DNA of 64,000 nt from Corydoras sp. C115 (Eukaryota > Chordata > Actinopteri > Siluriformes > Callichthyidae), in assembly GCA_019802505.1 (NCBI GenBank), contig JAFMOC010000159.1:961001-1025000 (forward strand), read 5' to 3'. The translations under genes were made by a program, and so were the position numbers. The number at the start of each line of letters is the position of its first letter. Position 1 is the stretch's first letter. Below the pieces are notes generated by a model. The model saw only the letters and a list, made by a program, of their open reading frames with translations, ran no database searches and was not told where the DNA came from. Shown here piece after piece: positions 1 to 40,012 of the stretch.

Positions 1-228
1 GTGTGGGTTTCCTCCGGGTTCTCCGGTTTCCTCCACAGTCCAAAAACATGGATCAAGTCAATTGAATTCTCCAAATTGCCCCAAATAGAGTGTGTCTGTG
101 TGAGTGAGTGTGTGCCCAGCAATGGATTGGCACCCTGTCCTGGGTCTATCTGCCCAGCCCCCGAGACGTTCTCCCCTGGATGGGCATGGGGAACCCCACT
201 GCGACGCTAATAGAGGATAATGAATAAA
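1..228 (+). repeat. SINE-A copy, cut by window start
   Basis: This is the 3' two thirds of the family that dominates the window. A full SINE-A copy is about 345 bp. It has a tRNA-like head (GGCTTAGTGGTTAGCACGTT resembles an A box and GGTTCGAATCC a B box), a body with the block TTTCCTCCGGGTTCTCCGG and CCATATAGAGTGTG, then GGATAAAGCGGGAGATAATG and a tail of GAAT or GGAT tetramers. The head of this copy lies outside the window. The general layout recalls the zebrafish DANA-type SINEs as I remember them; no search was possible. Confidence 0.85.
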
Positions 229-1153
229 TATATATCTGTCCAGTCCAGCAGTACAAGTACATATATTCTGGGACACTGTCAGAAATAAGGGTAAAATAGC
301 ATTTAATTTTTGTCCCCAAAATATTCTCTACTATTACCACCCAAAATAATCTCTAATATAGTACATCCTGGGGTTAACTAATGCACCTTAAGGTAACTTT
401 GTATAATTTTTAAAGATCACAAATGTAACTGACCACCTTATTGATTCATCTTGTTTCTGCACTTTCTGTACTCTATCAGTTCCATGCACTCTACAGATTT
501 ACTTACTCAAATTTAAATTTAGTTTACGTAGTTGCATTCTGCAGTGACACTGTTGTGGTGTTATTGTGTTGGTGTATCTTGCTTTGGATGGAGTGGATCA
601 GATCCCGCAGTGATGCTGATATCATTAAACACCCGAGTGACAATACTGTACTAATAACAATTAAGCACACAAAAAATGTCTGGCCTCCAGCATCCAGCCA
701 TGCACACTGTTGATAATGTCCTTCTAATACTGTACTAATGAACCTTAACATTAGCCGAAGTGAGAAATAAATGTGAGGAATACCTAAGCAGAGAGAAAAA
801 CACCTGTATGTATATTAGTACATTACAGACATACTTCATTATCGAAAGTTTATTTCTGGGATTGGCAGCCATTTTCATTCAGATTTATTGCCATATTTCT
901 TCCTGTAATGGAACTTTCTTTGCAAATTGGTGGAATTAAATAGAAATTGAATAAATAAAACTTAAATAAATTCAACAGTGGCTGGCATTCATTGAAGGCT
1001 TAAAAGTATCTGAATCACAGACTGATGTTAATTATATTTTGTCCATGAAAACTTATTTAATAATTTCAAATTGTCTGTCCGCTTCTTTTTTGGCTCATTC
1101 AAAGTTGCGTCACTTTCAGACATGTATGTTATTTATTAAAGTATTAATCGCAT
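229..1153. other. AT-rich intergenic DNA, nothing recognised
   Basis: No open frame with splice signals, no repeat shared with the rest of the window and no RNA gene was seen here. Confidence 0.5.
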
Positions 1154-1499
1154 GGGCGACACAGTGGCTTAGTGGTTAGCACGTTCTCCTCTCAGCACTA
1201 GGGATTCCTGGTTCGAATCACAATCTGGGTGGAGTTTCCATGTTCACCCCGTGTCCGCGTGGGTTTCCTCCATGTTCTCCGGTTTCCTCCCAAAAAAAAA
1301 AAAATTGATCAAGTCAATTGAGTTCTCCAAATTGCCCCATATAGAGTGTGTCTGTGTGAGTGAGTGTGTACCCAGCAATAGATTGGTGCCCTGTCCTGGG
1401 TGTATCTGCTCAGCACCCGAAAGGTTCTCCCCTGGTTGGGCATGGAGAACCCCCCGCAACCCTAATACAGGATAAAGCGGAAGATAAAGGATGGATGGA
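1154..1499 (+). repeat. SINE-A, full length
   Basis: Head, body and GGATGGAT tail are present. An A-run interrupts the body just after the CTCCGGTTTCCTCC block. Confidence 0.88.
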
Positions 1500-1866
1500 C
1501 AATTTAGCATCTTTTGTTGCCAGGGTTAAATAATTTGTCCAAGGCCTTCAGAATAAATTATGCCCTGTAGCATTAAATAATTGTTGATCAACCTGTTGCT
1601 TTAACCAATCAGATTTTAAGTTGGTGACACCGAGGTCTTCTAGCAAGCTAATGTTATTCCAGGGCATTGATGTATTGGAGTGTGCTTTTGATGAGTGGGT
1701 ATTTTCAGCAAATTAAAACTTATGCCAGAAATAGGACTCGACTTTCAGCATTAGCTTTGATGGCAATGGAACTAAACAAAATGGAACTAAACAAAACTAA
1801 ACAAAAGACTGAGGATGGATTTTGTGTACAAATAATCAGGATTTAATCTGGATTAATTGGTAAGTG
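1500..1866. other. Unique spacer between SINEs
   Basis: AT-rich DNA with no recognised feature. Confidence 0.4.
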
Positions 1867-2238
1867 GGGCGGCACGGTGGCTTAGTGGTTAGCACGTTCG
1901 CCTCTCAGCGCTAGGGATTCCCGGTTCGAATCCCCATCTGGGTGGAGTTTCCATGTTCTCCCTGTGTCCACGTGGGTTTCCTCCGGGTTCTACGGTTTCC
2001 TCCCAAAGTCCAAAAACATGGATCAAGTCATTTGAATTCTCAAAATTGCCCCATATAGAGTGTGTCTCTGTGAGTGAGTGAGTGTGTGCCCAGCGATGGA
2101 TTGGTGCCCTGTCCTGGGTCTATCTGCCCAGCGCCCGAGATGTTCTCCCCTGGATGGGCATGGGGAACCCCACCGCGACCCTAATAGAGGATAAAGCGGG
2201 AGATAATGAATGAATGAATGAATGAATGAATGAATAAA
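1867..2238 (+). repeat. SINE-A, full length with target duplication
   Basis: The copy is flanked on both sides by ATTGGTAAGTG, so the target duplication is about 11 bp. Its tail is a run of GAAT units. It carries the younger-type diagnostic bases (CGGGAGAT, GTCTATCTG, GATGGATTGG). Confidence 0.9.
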
Positions 2239-4270
2239 TGATTGGTAAGTGTTATTTTTCCAAATAATATTGCAATTTCATATGGTTACTGTTGGTAATT
2301 TTTTATGTGTGGCTACACAATTGTAACAGGGTGGGTACAAATAACCAGAGACAGGATTTCACAGGTTTAGGAACAAGCTTTATTCACAAGTTATTTTAAA
2401 GTCATTAAAACACATGAGCTGGGTGATGGTATCTGCTGGACGCTTGCTTTCCTGCAGCTCGTGGTCAATCTCTCCTCTAGCAGCATGCAATGTTGCAGCT
2501 GATAAAGAGCGCAGACCTTCATCAGGTGAAGCCGCGTTGGGTGCGTTTATTATCGCTGCACTACTGTCACAATCAGATATCTATCTGCAATGCAGCGGCT
2601 CTTTACACTGCATTTCTGCATTATAAAATGTTTTTACATCCATAAAACAGTTATTGACAGGTGGATTAATTCAGACGGTGCATTACTGAAGACCTAGGTG
2701 TAAAATGAATGGCCAGACACTGAAATACAGTATCAGATTTACCCTTCATAATACCATTACACATTTTAATAACTAAAAAGTTAATAAAAACAGGCTGCCA
2801 ATACTATATTTGAATACACTATTCACATGTTAAAACAATTATAGAGAAGATTAAAGACCACATTTTTAAGTTATTGGTACTAAGATAAGCTTACTAAGCT
2901 AGTTAAGCTAAAACCTGTGTTTCATTCATTTAACCAACAAGAAGATTAAAATATAGATGTTAAAAATTTTAGTTTTAAATTATTTTGTGTGTTTGTCTTT
3001 GCTTTACATGCCAAATATACACAGAAGACTAAGTGCTGTTGATTTGCACAGGTCGTTGAAAACCTTATGAATTATTAAGTGTTTAGCTTTTAAGGCTGTT
3101 GAAAATTCTTATAGTTATTGACATGTCCATGCTGCTGTTTTGGAACCTGATGGGGCAATTATCATTTTCGTAGCTTTCTTTCCTCCTGTTATTAATGTAC
3201 AGTTTATACTGTAAGCAGATTTGAACTGTTTTGAATATCTAACCATTTAGAGGAAAAAAATAATGTCGGCCATTCCATTTTCAACAACCTTTATATATAG
3301 GCTACACTTAGTATGAATAGCATATACGCATCTCATTAAAACCTTATTAAACTAAATAAAATTTACAGTCAGTAGGATTCTGAACCATGCATATGAGTTT
3401 CAAAGAATTTCAACTAGAAGCCTGGTAATTTTCTCATCCTTAAAAAATTATGGTGAAACTAAATATAATAATATTGTAAATTACAATAAACAAATTCTTT
3501 AAAATATCTGACAAGTTAATTACATTTTTTGCACTACTTTTCCTTTAGCTATAAATATAAAAGTGAGTATTTATTGATTTTTCCTGAAACATGTACATTA
3601 GCAGTAATACTGAGATCACAAAAATCTGCGCTCGATAAGACAAGAAAAAGGCTTTTCTTTAAGCATGCAAAAAAAATGACAAAAACCTCATATAAGCTCA
3701 GATTTTATAATTAAGGTATTATGTACTTTATGGTCTGATTTTAAAATATCTAAATGATCATGTTTAAGCAAATGAGCTGCAGGCTTTCATTTTGGCCCAA
3801 AAGTGAAGAAATACAACGCTGGTGTAAGAACATTCAGTTATAGGTTCATATACTTTACAACAAAAAAGTTATTACGAAGGTAAAATTTTTTAAAAATTAA
3901 CTTTCTGAGGTAAGTTGTTAGATTTAACCAATACAAGTATGATAGGTCATTTTACAGTTTTACGTTGTTTTTAACAACAAATATTGGGAGATTTGATTTC
4001 GTTTTTATATAAAGATAATTTAAGGATGCCATTTCTTTCAGTAACAGTCAAAGTAGGACTGGTTACTGGTTACTACCAACAGAAGATTATTATCCTTTCC
4101 ATTGAATGTTTTTCAGGTCAGTTAGTCTGTAAGAGATCTACAGCTAAAAGCACATTAGGTTTGGAACTACAAAAACAAACAATGGTAATAACATTTTTTA
4201 TAGACTTTATAGACTCATTATTTCATTTTAATGAAGCACAAAACATTCCAAACACAGCCACTCCAACACA
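2239..4270. other. Intergenic DNA, no gene recognised
   Basis: Two kilobases of AT-rich DNA with only short spurious frames. The part at 2340-2640 is less AT-rich than its surroundings and includes GAATAAAGC on the minus strand, so it could be the 3' end of an unrecognised element. Nothing firmer can be said. Confidence 0.4.
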
Positions 4271-4276
4271 TTTATT
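4271..4276 (-). terminator. Candidate poly(A) signal of the small membrane-protein gene
   Basis: AATAAA on the minus strand lies about 95 bases past the stop codon at 4371-4373, a normal place for a cleavage signal. Confidence 0.5.
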
Positions 4277-4370
4277 TTAGACAACATGCTAAACCTTTCC
4301 ATGTCAAACTAAATTCAGCTAAAATACATAAATCCCATCTCTCTTTGTTATTCAATATGTCCATGGCTTG

Positions 4371-5229
4371 TTATTTTGCAACAGTGAAGTAGGTGGTCCA
4401 TCCTGCCAGAATCAAGGCGCCGAATAAGACGGTGTAAGTAAACAAGACGAATCTCAGAAGATCTCGGAAAGTCCGAAGAAATCGGAGCGTGAGAGGTTCT
4501 GATTCAAACTGCAATTCCATCTTCGACACCTAAATGTTCAAAATAACCTTAAGACTCAAAAACCAAAAAGCTACGTGTCTTGCACAATCTGAGGTACACT
4601 GCAAAAAATGTAATCTTTACAGGTCAGAAAATCTTTGAAAAAGTGTAACAAAGCTTGTTTTTGACTTGAATAGATTTCTAAGTAAGATAAATTATGTTTA
4701 TAATTCACGTAATATTTTAAATTTGTATTTATTTTTCTTATCATGACATCCTTTTTTTGCAATGTATGTTGCCATGGTCACATGTTCACTTTTTAACTCT
4801 TTTGAACTTTTTTTTAAGGAAAGAAACATTGACAAATGCAACTTTTAAAAAGTCTGATCATTATGAATGGGGAATTAAACCTGTGGTTTATGGATTTCTA
4901 CATAAATTATACATATGAAGATTATTTTAAAAATGACTGAATTACTGAATAAAATAAATATTGTATCAAAAACTACAACATACATTTAAAATGCTACATA
5001 ATTGTGTTGCATGTGAATTTTTGTGCATTTTGTGTAATTATTAATATTTTGCTCAAAGTTTATACAAAGTAGTTAATTTAAATAAGTAAATAATCTAACC
5101 TGTGGGATTTATTTATCTTTTACTCACCTTCTTACTCCACAGCAAGACAATACAAGATGCAAGTGGTGATGCGTCCTCTGGCTTTTGTACGCTGCTGTTA
5201 TCTGTTTGTAAAAGCAAGCGGCAGCTCAT
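4371..5229 (-). CDS. Two-exon gene for a small single-pass membrane protein
   Basis: Coding exons are 5128-5229 and 4371-4529, 86 codons in total. Exon 1 ends AAG|GTGAGTA and exon 2 begins after TTTGAACATTTAG, both good splice signals, and the frame is open across the junction. The first ATG (minus strand, at 5229) follows an in-frame TAA a short way upstream. A second ATG at residue 38 (GAAGATGG) has a better initiation context and would give a 49-residue form. The protein has a polar, partly acidic N-terminal third, then ELQFESEPLTLRFLRTFRDL, then a predicted membrane helix at about residues 60-82 and the short tail TTYFTVAK. That leaves almost nothing beyond the membrane. I do not recognise the family. 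It lies downstream of VPS33A on the same strand. Splice structure and composition argue for a real gene, but conservation has not been tested. Confidence 0.62.
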
Positions 5230-5870
5230 CTTCCTGCTACAGGACTGACCGAAAAGAGGCAATTAAACCGATTACAAGAGGCAGGAACCCCTGGGTCCCT
5301 CCTAATGGGAGTAAACGCAGCACCAAGCACCTGCTCCACAGGCCAGTCACAACCCGCCTTCTTGTCTAAAAGCTCACAATATTATGCTGATCGTACACAA
5401 TGATTCCCAATTTAATCAGAAACAACATCTATTTACTGTTGGGCAACCAAAAGGCTTCGCTAATGAAATAGCTGTATTTAAGCAATGCAAATATTGCAAA
5501 TTTTATGTTTTTAAGAAAGAAAAGCTATAGTGTGTCTAAAGGGGCTTTTATCGATACATTGGTGGTTTTCCCCACGCTGTGGCGCTATAGCATGCAGCGG
5601 AACAATCATCGATCACCACCTCTCAGCCTGGCACACCCAGAGCTTTATCCGGAAAAGACAGATAACATGGCCTCCTAATTCAATTATGGTCCTCTACGGT
5701 CGAATCATGCTTCATCCCGAGCCCAGATCTCCAGACAGAGGCCCATTATCGGCCCTTTATAGGCCTAATAGCCAATGCTTTCTGTTCACCAGATACTTTT
5801 CAGGCCTATCGACATTTGACATCACTTTTATTTCTATTTCTGTCACAAGTTTCAGAAATGTACATGTACT
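5230..5870 (-). promoter_or_regulatory. Probable promoter and 5' leader of the small membrane-protein gene
   Basis: This non-repetitive block is less AT-rich than its surroundings and lies directly upstream of the small gene. It contains CCTATAAAGGG on the minus strand (TATAAA at 5756-5761), a good TATA-box match facing the gene. Transcription from about 5725 would give a leader near 500 bases unless another intron exists. The assignment is inferred from position and composition. Confidence 0.35.
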
Positions 5871-6395
5871 CTTCTGAGCTTGCAAAAAAGTAAACTTGGC
5901 ACTAAACAAGATAATGATATATGCATATACTTGTATCTGTGTGAACTCCAATAAATAAAACCAAGATTTTTATGTTATGACAAATCAATTTCTCTCTCTC
6001 TCTCTTTTAACTCGACTCGACGAATTTTATTTATAAAGCACTTTAAAAACAACAGCTGCTGTACAGTGTTGAACTTAAAACATAATTTATATAAAACAAG
6101 AAGACAACATAAGCAATAAAACATTAAATCCAATAAAAACATGAAAACCAATAAAATCAAATTAATATAAAGTTTTAAAATCATGTATTGAAAATAATGT
6201 GTATTTTGTAATAATTGTATATCTATACCATTATCTGGTATTATCTTTGAGCACGGGAATCACAATTTAAGAACTGCTGCCCTAGTTGATTTAAGTCCAG
6301 ACAAATAAAGAATGGTTCTTAAAAAACGGTGTACATTTTTTCCCCGTTGACATCCGTTTGTTTCTCATCTTATAATCTTCCTTTTAATCCAATAC
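5871..6395. other. Spacer with a short (CT)n and an old repeat fragment
   Basis: A (TC)n run at 5991-6006 is followed by ATTTTATTTATAAAGCACTTT and related sequence to about 6200. This resembles the 3' part of a common fish interspersed repeat. No coding signal was seen. Confidence 0.35.
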
Positions 6396-6636
6396 TAGGG
6401 ACTAGGGTCGCAGAGGGATTCCCCATGCCCACCCAGAACATCCCTGGGCACACACTTGCACATACAACATATGGAGCAAATTAGATGGGGCAACTTAAAG
6501 CAGCCAATTGGCCTTGAATGAGAGCAAACCGGAAAGAACATGGGAAGGACATGGAAACTCCACCCAGATCGGGATTCAAACCTGGACACCCAGCGCTGAG
6601 AGTTGAACATGCTAACCACTCAGCCACGCGCCTCCC
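6396..6636 (-). repeat. SINE-A, old and degenerate
   Basis: Minus-strand copy with a recognisable head (complement of CTAACCACTCAGCCACG) and many substitutions. The middle of the body is shortened. It lies just past the end of VPS33A. Confidence 0.75.
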
Positions 6637-6929
6637 TGTTTGTTTCTAGAAGATCAAAACTATATTCTGGACTTATAATTTTTTAATTGCAAACTTTAAC
6701 ATAAATACATGATTACATTTGCACCATCACATCTCTGTGTGGAATGCATGATCACAAATAAATCATCTTGCCAAATCATGTGCATTAAGACATTTACTAA
6801 GACGCAAGTTTAAGAAGTAGCTCAGTCACCAAGAAGACAAGCAAGAGCTGAACCTTTTAAACAAGCAGAGAGCAGAGATGTGGACCTTCTGTGCTGGAAA
6901 AACTGGAACAGCTGTACACACAAAGTATT

Positions 6930-26161
<19,232 letters not shown>

Positions 26162-26240
26162 TTTCCGACTGAAAGCAGAGAATCATGTGACATCGCCTTT
26201 ATCACGTGTTTAACAGACAGCGAGGCGGACGCGGCGTTAT
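26162..26240 (-). promoter_or_regulatory. VPS33A core promoter with a CLEAR-like E-box
   Basis: TCACGTG at 26202-26208 is about 41 bases upstream of the start codon, and TCATGTGAC is at 26183-26191. Both resemble the CLEAR element GTCACGTGAC bound by TFEB and TFE3, which drive lysosomal genes. VPS33A being a lysosome-fusion gene makes the match sensible. Binding is inferred, not shown. Confidence 0.5.
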
Positions 26241-26450
26241 AAATCATAAAAAATCGCTTTGAATTAATTACTACAGAAATTCTTTAAAAGTTGTCCTGCT
26301 TCTCATCTCATGTCTCATCTCATGTTTCTCTCTGTCTTTAGGACGCTGGCAAGTAGTGACGACAAGTTACACCGAATTCTGTGACCATCGCATTTTGTGA
26401 CCTTAGAGGGCGCTGTTGTCAATTTAGACCAGAAGATCATATAAACACAC

Positions 26451-27148
26451 TAGAGCTGTGCGATACCAAGAATTTTGGTATCGATCCGATACCAAGTAAA
26501 TACAGGGCCAATATCGCGATATTCAATTCCGATACCGATACTTTTTAATATTTAAGCTTCATTGATCCAAAAGACCTAGTATAGAATTTCGCCAAACATT
26601 GTAGGTGACAACAAAATAATGTATCCCAATCAACATCTTTGTTTAGAAACAATGGAACAGTAATAAAACAAAGTTTGCTTTAACGTGAGGAAAATATATA
26701 TTTCTGAGGTACAAAAGGAGAAACGACAATACAAATATAAAGTCAAAATGCTCCCCTCACTAGACAGTTTTTTCTTTCTTTGTTTTTTTTTTCAAATAGA
26801 ATTGTTCTTAGGCAAAACAATAAAAAATGATTTTTTTTCTTTTCAGTGCAATTTCAGTGCAACTGTTTTTTCTTAAATAAACAGAGTGTAAAAAAATATC
26901 ACTTAACACAACTTAAAACAAAATTTTCTGAGGTTACAGAGCTAACAAACCACAGTACAACAAAATTAACACACCACAACATATTCTGTGAGCAGATATT
27001 TTCTCAAGTTGAACAATACAATTGTGTAATAGAAAGAAAAAGGACTTTTTTTAACTTCAGTGCACTTCTGGCTTTAAGCAAAATAAAATCGATAAGTGAA
27101 AATTAAAGTATAAACCCCCCCCCCCCCCCATTTAGAACAAAGGATTAG

Positions 27149-27193
<45 letters not shown>

Positions 27194-27366
27194 TGTGCCA
27201 CAGTGATATCTGCGTTACAGACTCAGAGAATAGACTTTGATAAATTGATAAATCGGCGTGCGCACAAAAAACTTGAGTATCGATCTTTTTACGCAAGTAT
27301 TGTTCAATACCAATACCAGCGTTGGTATCGATATTATCGATATTTGTATCGATCCGCACAGCTCTA
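26451..27366 (+). mobile_element. Non-autonomous DNA element with AGAGCTGTGCG ends
   Basis: Starts TAGAGCTGTGCGATACC and ends GGTATC...CCGCACAGCTCTA, so the ends are inverted repeats. GATACC/GGTATCGAT repeats lie just inside both ends. There is no open frame. I see no clear target duplication. It includes a C run (27116-27129) and a (TG)n tract (27153-27192). A shorter inverted relative is at 43764-44251. Confidence 0.7.
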
Positions 27367-27633
27367 CCTTGTACCTCAGTCCATCATTTGTCCAGAGTGA
27401 TGATAGTTATTTGGTTAATTCTACAATACAATGATTCTTGATCATTCATTAGTTATATTGGATGAAATTCAATTACATATGAAATATGTCTGTCAGCAGT
27501 GGATATCACATTCAGTTCTAATAAATGACGTTTTTGGCTGAAATCTTTGAATAAACGAACCTGAGCTTCGGCAAAAAAAAAAGTCGAGTCAGTTGCAGAT
27601 GAGACAGTTTTAATAAGGTTTTGCTTTGAAATA

Positions 27634-27772
27634 CGGCAGCGCGGTGGCTTAGTGGTTAGCACGTTCTCCTCTCAGCACTAGTGATTCCTGGTTCGAATCC
27701 CCATCTGGGTGGAGTTTCCATGTTCTCCCCGTGTCCACGTGGGGTTTCCTCCGGGTTCTCATCGTGCCGCCC
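27634..27772 (+). repeat. SINE-A fragment ending in an inverted head
   Basis: The first 120 bases of a plus-strand copy run directly into ATCGTGCCGCCC, the complement of a SINE head. It is therefore the remnant of two inverted copies or a foldback. Confidence 0.65.
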
Positions 27773-28067
27773 TCAGTCTGAATTATATAGATAATCTTTG
27801 GTGTGTTAGACCATTTTTTTTAAATAAAAGCTTTAGTCAGTGTATCTGTGTTACGTTTCATTTTTTTGTCTCACTACATTTTACAAGTAGCTTGCCGCCA
27901 TTGCCTATATATTTAAACTAATATTATATCTCAGTAACTGTCTAATTTTTTAGTATTTAGACACACTTCTTTTACCTGAACATATTGTAGAATCTTAAAT
28001 GTCTCTCTAAAGCTTTAAGTGACGTTCCCATAGTGTTATTGCAATGACAACCACCACTCTCAACATT

Positions 28068-28158
28068 GTTGGGAACATTCCAGAATTGTTGGGAATGTTC
28101 AGGAATTGTTGGGAATGTTCCAAAGTTCAGAACACTTCAAAGTTGTTGGGAACGTTCC
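28068..28158 (+). repeat. Short local repeat of about 23 bp
   Basis: GTTGGGAATGTTC with variants occurs four to five times. Confidence 0.65.
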
Positions 28159-28489
28159 ATTATACTCTGTGACCATTAAAGAAATTATAAAACTTTTGAA
28201 ACTTCGGGTGTTCTTTACTCACCCTTTTTTCTCCTAAAACAGTATTCCTTTTTTTCTAAAAGCTTTAAATACACAAAAATGTACTATTATGCAACTATAG
28301 GCAATGATGTCATATAGCAACTTTTCTATTTTCTTTACTGAGTAGTTGGAAACACTGGGACATACACTTTTAGCAACTTGAATTTTGCTGCTCTTATTGA
28401 AGACTTTTGGAGACACACACATTCTTTAGGTTTTTTTTTCCATTTTTTCACACAGTCAGAGCACCACTGTTACCAACTCCTCAGTAAAT

Positions 28490-28826
28490 AGCAATTGGTT
28501 AGCATGCTTGCCTCTCAGCACTGGGGATGCAGGTTTGAATCCCAATCTGAGTTGAGTTTCCAGGTTCTCCCCGTGTTTGCGCTTGTTTCCTCTGGGTTCT
28601 CTGGTTTCCTCCCGCAGTCCAAAAACATGAATTTAAGGTTAATCGAATGCTCTAAATTGCCCCATATAGTGTGTGTTTGTGTGAGTGAATGTATGCCCAG
28701 CGATAGATCGGCCCCCCCTTTCCTGGGTGTATCTGCCCGGTACTTGAAATGTTTTCTCCTGGATGGGCATTGGGAACTCCCCACGACCCTAGTAGAGGAT
28801 AAAGCGGATAATAATGAATGAATAAA
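28490..28826 (+). repeat. SINE-A
   Basis: Full length but diverged; older type. Between VPS33A and MFSD10. Confidence 0.82.
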
Positions 28827-29084
28827 TTTTTAGTTGCCTAGCTAAAAAGCACACATCACATATGAGTAAGATAAAAGCATTTATATTGACACCCTGCACT
28901 GTATTCAGGGGTGGGTTCAGTGGTAGATTTGCGCATGCGCAGTTAAGTTGCAGTGCTGATGTTGTGTGATGCGGGTCTGCTCCACTGTTGCCAATTTAGC
29001 CACTTTGTTGCTACATTTAGCAACTTTTCAGACCTTCTAGCCTTTTCTTTTTTTCTGAAAGGAGACTCCAAAATATATTTTCAT

Positions 29085-29426
29085 CGCATTATCCTCTGCT
29101 TAATACTCTACTAGTGTCACGAAAGAGTTTGCCATGCTCATCAAGGGGAGAACGTTTCGGGCGCTGAGCAGATACACCCAAGACAGGGCGCCAATCTATC
29201 GCTGGACACACTCACTCACACAAACACTATATGCACATTTATATAGGAGTGATTTAGAGCAGCCAATTCACCTTGAATTTATGATTTTAAACTGTGGGAG
29301 GAAATCAGAACCCAGAGAATACCCACAGACGGGAAGAACATGAAAATTCCAAAAAGATCAGGATTGGAACCTGGATAAACAGAGTTGAGAGGTGTACATG
29401 CTAAACACTACACCACTGGGCTGCCC
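29085..29426 (-). repeat. SINE-A, old
   Basis: Minus-strand and heavily diverged. It lies about 300 bases downstream of the MFSD10 stop codon. Confidence 0.7.
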
Positions 29427-29722
29427 TACAACCATATTATTTATTAATTTATTTTAAGGCCACTAATTATAATGGGATTTAAGTTAATCACAAGTCAGCC
29501 ACACTGTGTAATAAAATGTAATGTACACACTTTCAAAGCTATGGGTCAATTACATCATTTAAAAATCAGAAATGCCATAATAATATAAAAAATCTTTATT
29601 TGCAGAACACTGTTAAACATAGTTTTCATTATTTAAAAAATATGAAAAGGTAAATACAAAATAATATACTATTTGGTGGTGTATCTCATAAAAGGTATCT
29701 AAATGTATAAAAAGCCTCATTT

Positions 29723-39846
<10,124 letters not shown>

Positions 39847-40012
39847 CTTTCTTCTGTTTTCTTTGGTAGCCTTCTTGAAAATATGCAGCTATGCAGAAAT
39901 CTAACGATACAAATCCAACATTTAATGAACTAATCAGGTATTATGATCCACTGCAAAACAAACCTGTTATTTTCACATAAGAATCATATCACATAAGAAA
40001 TGACAAAACATA

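Noticed and set aside
1867..1935. tRNA gene suggested by A and B box matches
   Set aside because: The sequence does not fold into a complete tRNA with a paired acceptor stem and continues into the SINE body. All such hits in the window are SINE heads.
4571..4762. Minus-strand open frame within the intron of the small gene
   Set aside because: It lies wholly inside the intron, is AT-rich and has no coding features.
26451..27366. An 8-bp hAT target duplication for the AGAGCTGTGCG element
   Set aside because: The flanks AAACACAC and CCTTGTAC do not match, so the class of this element is left open.
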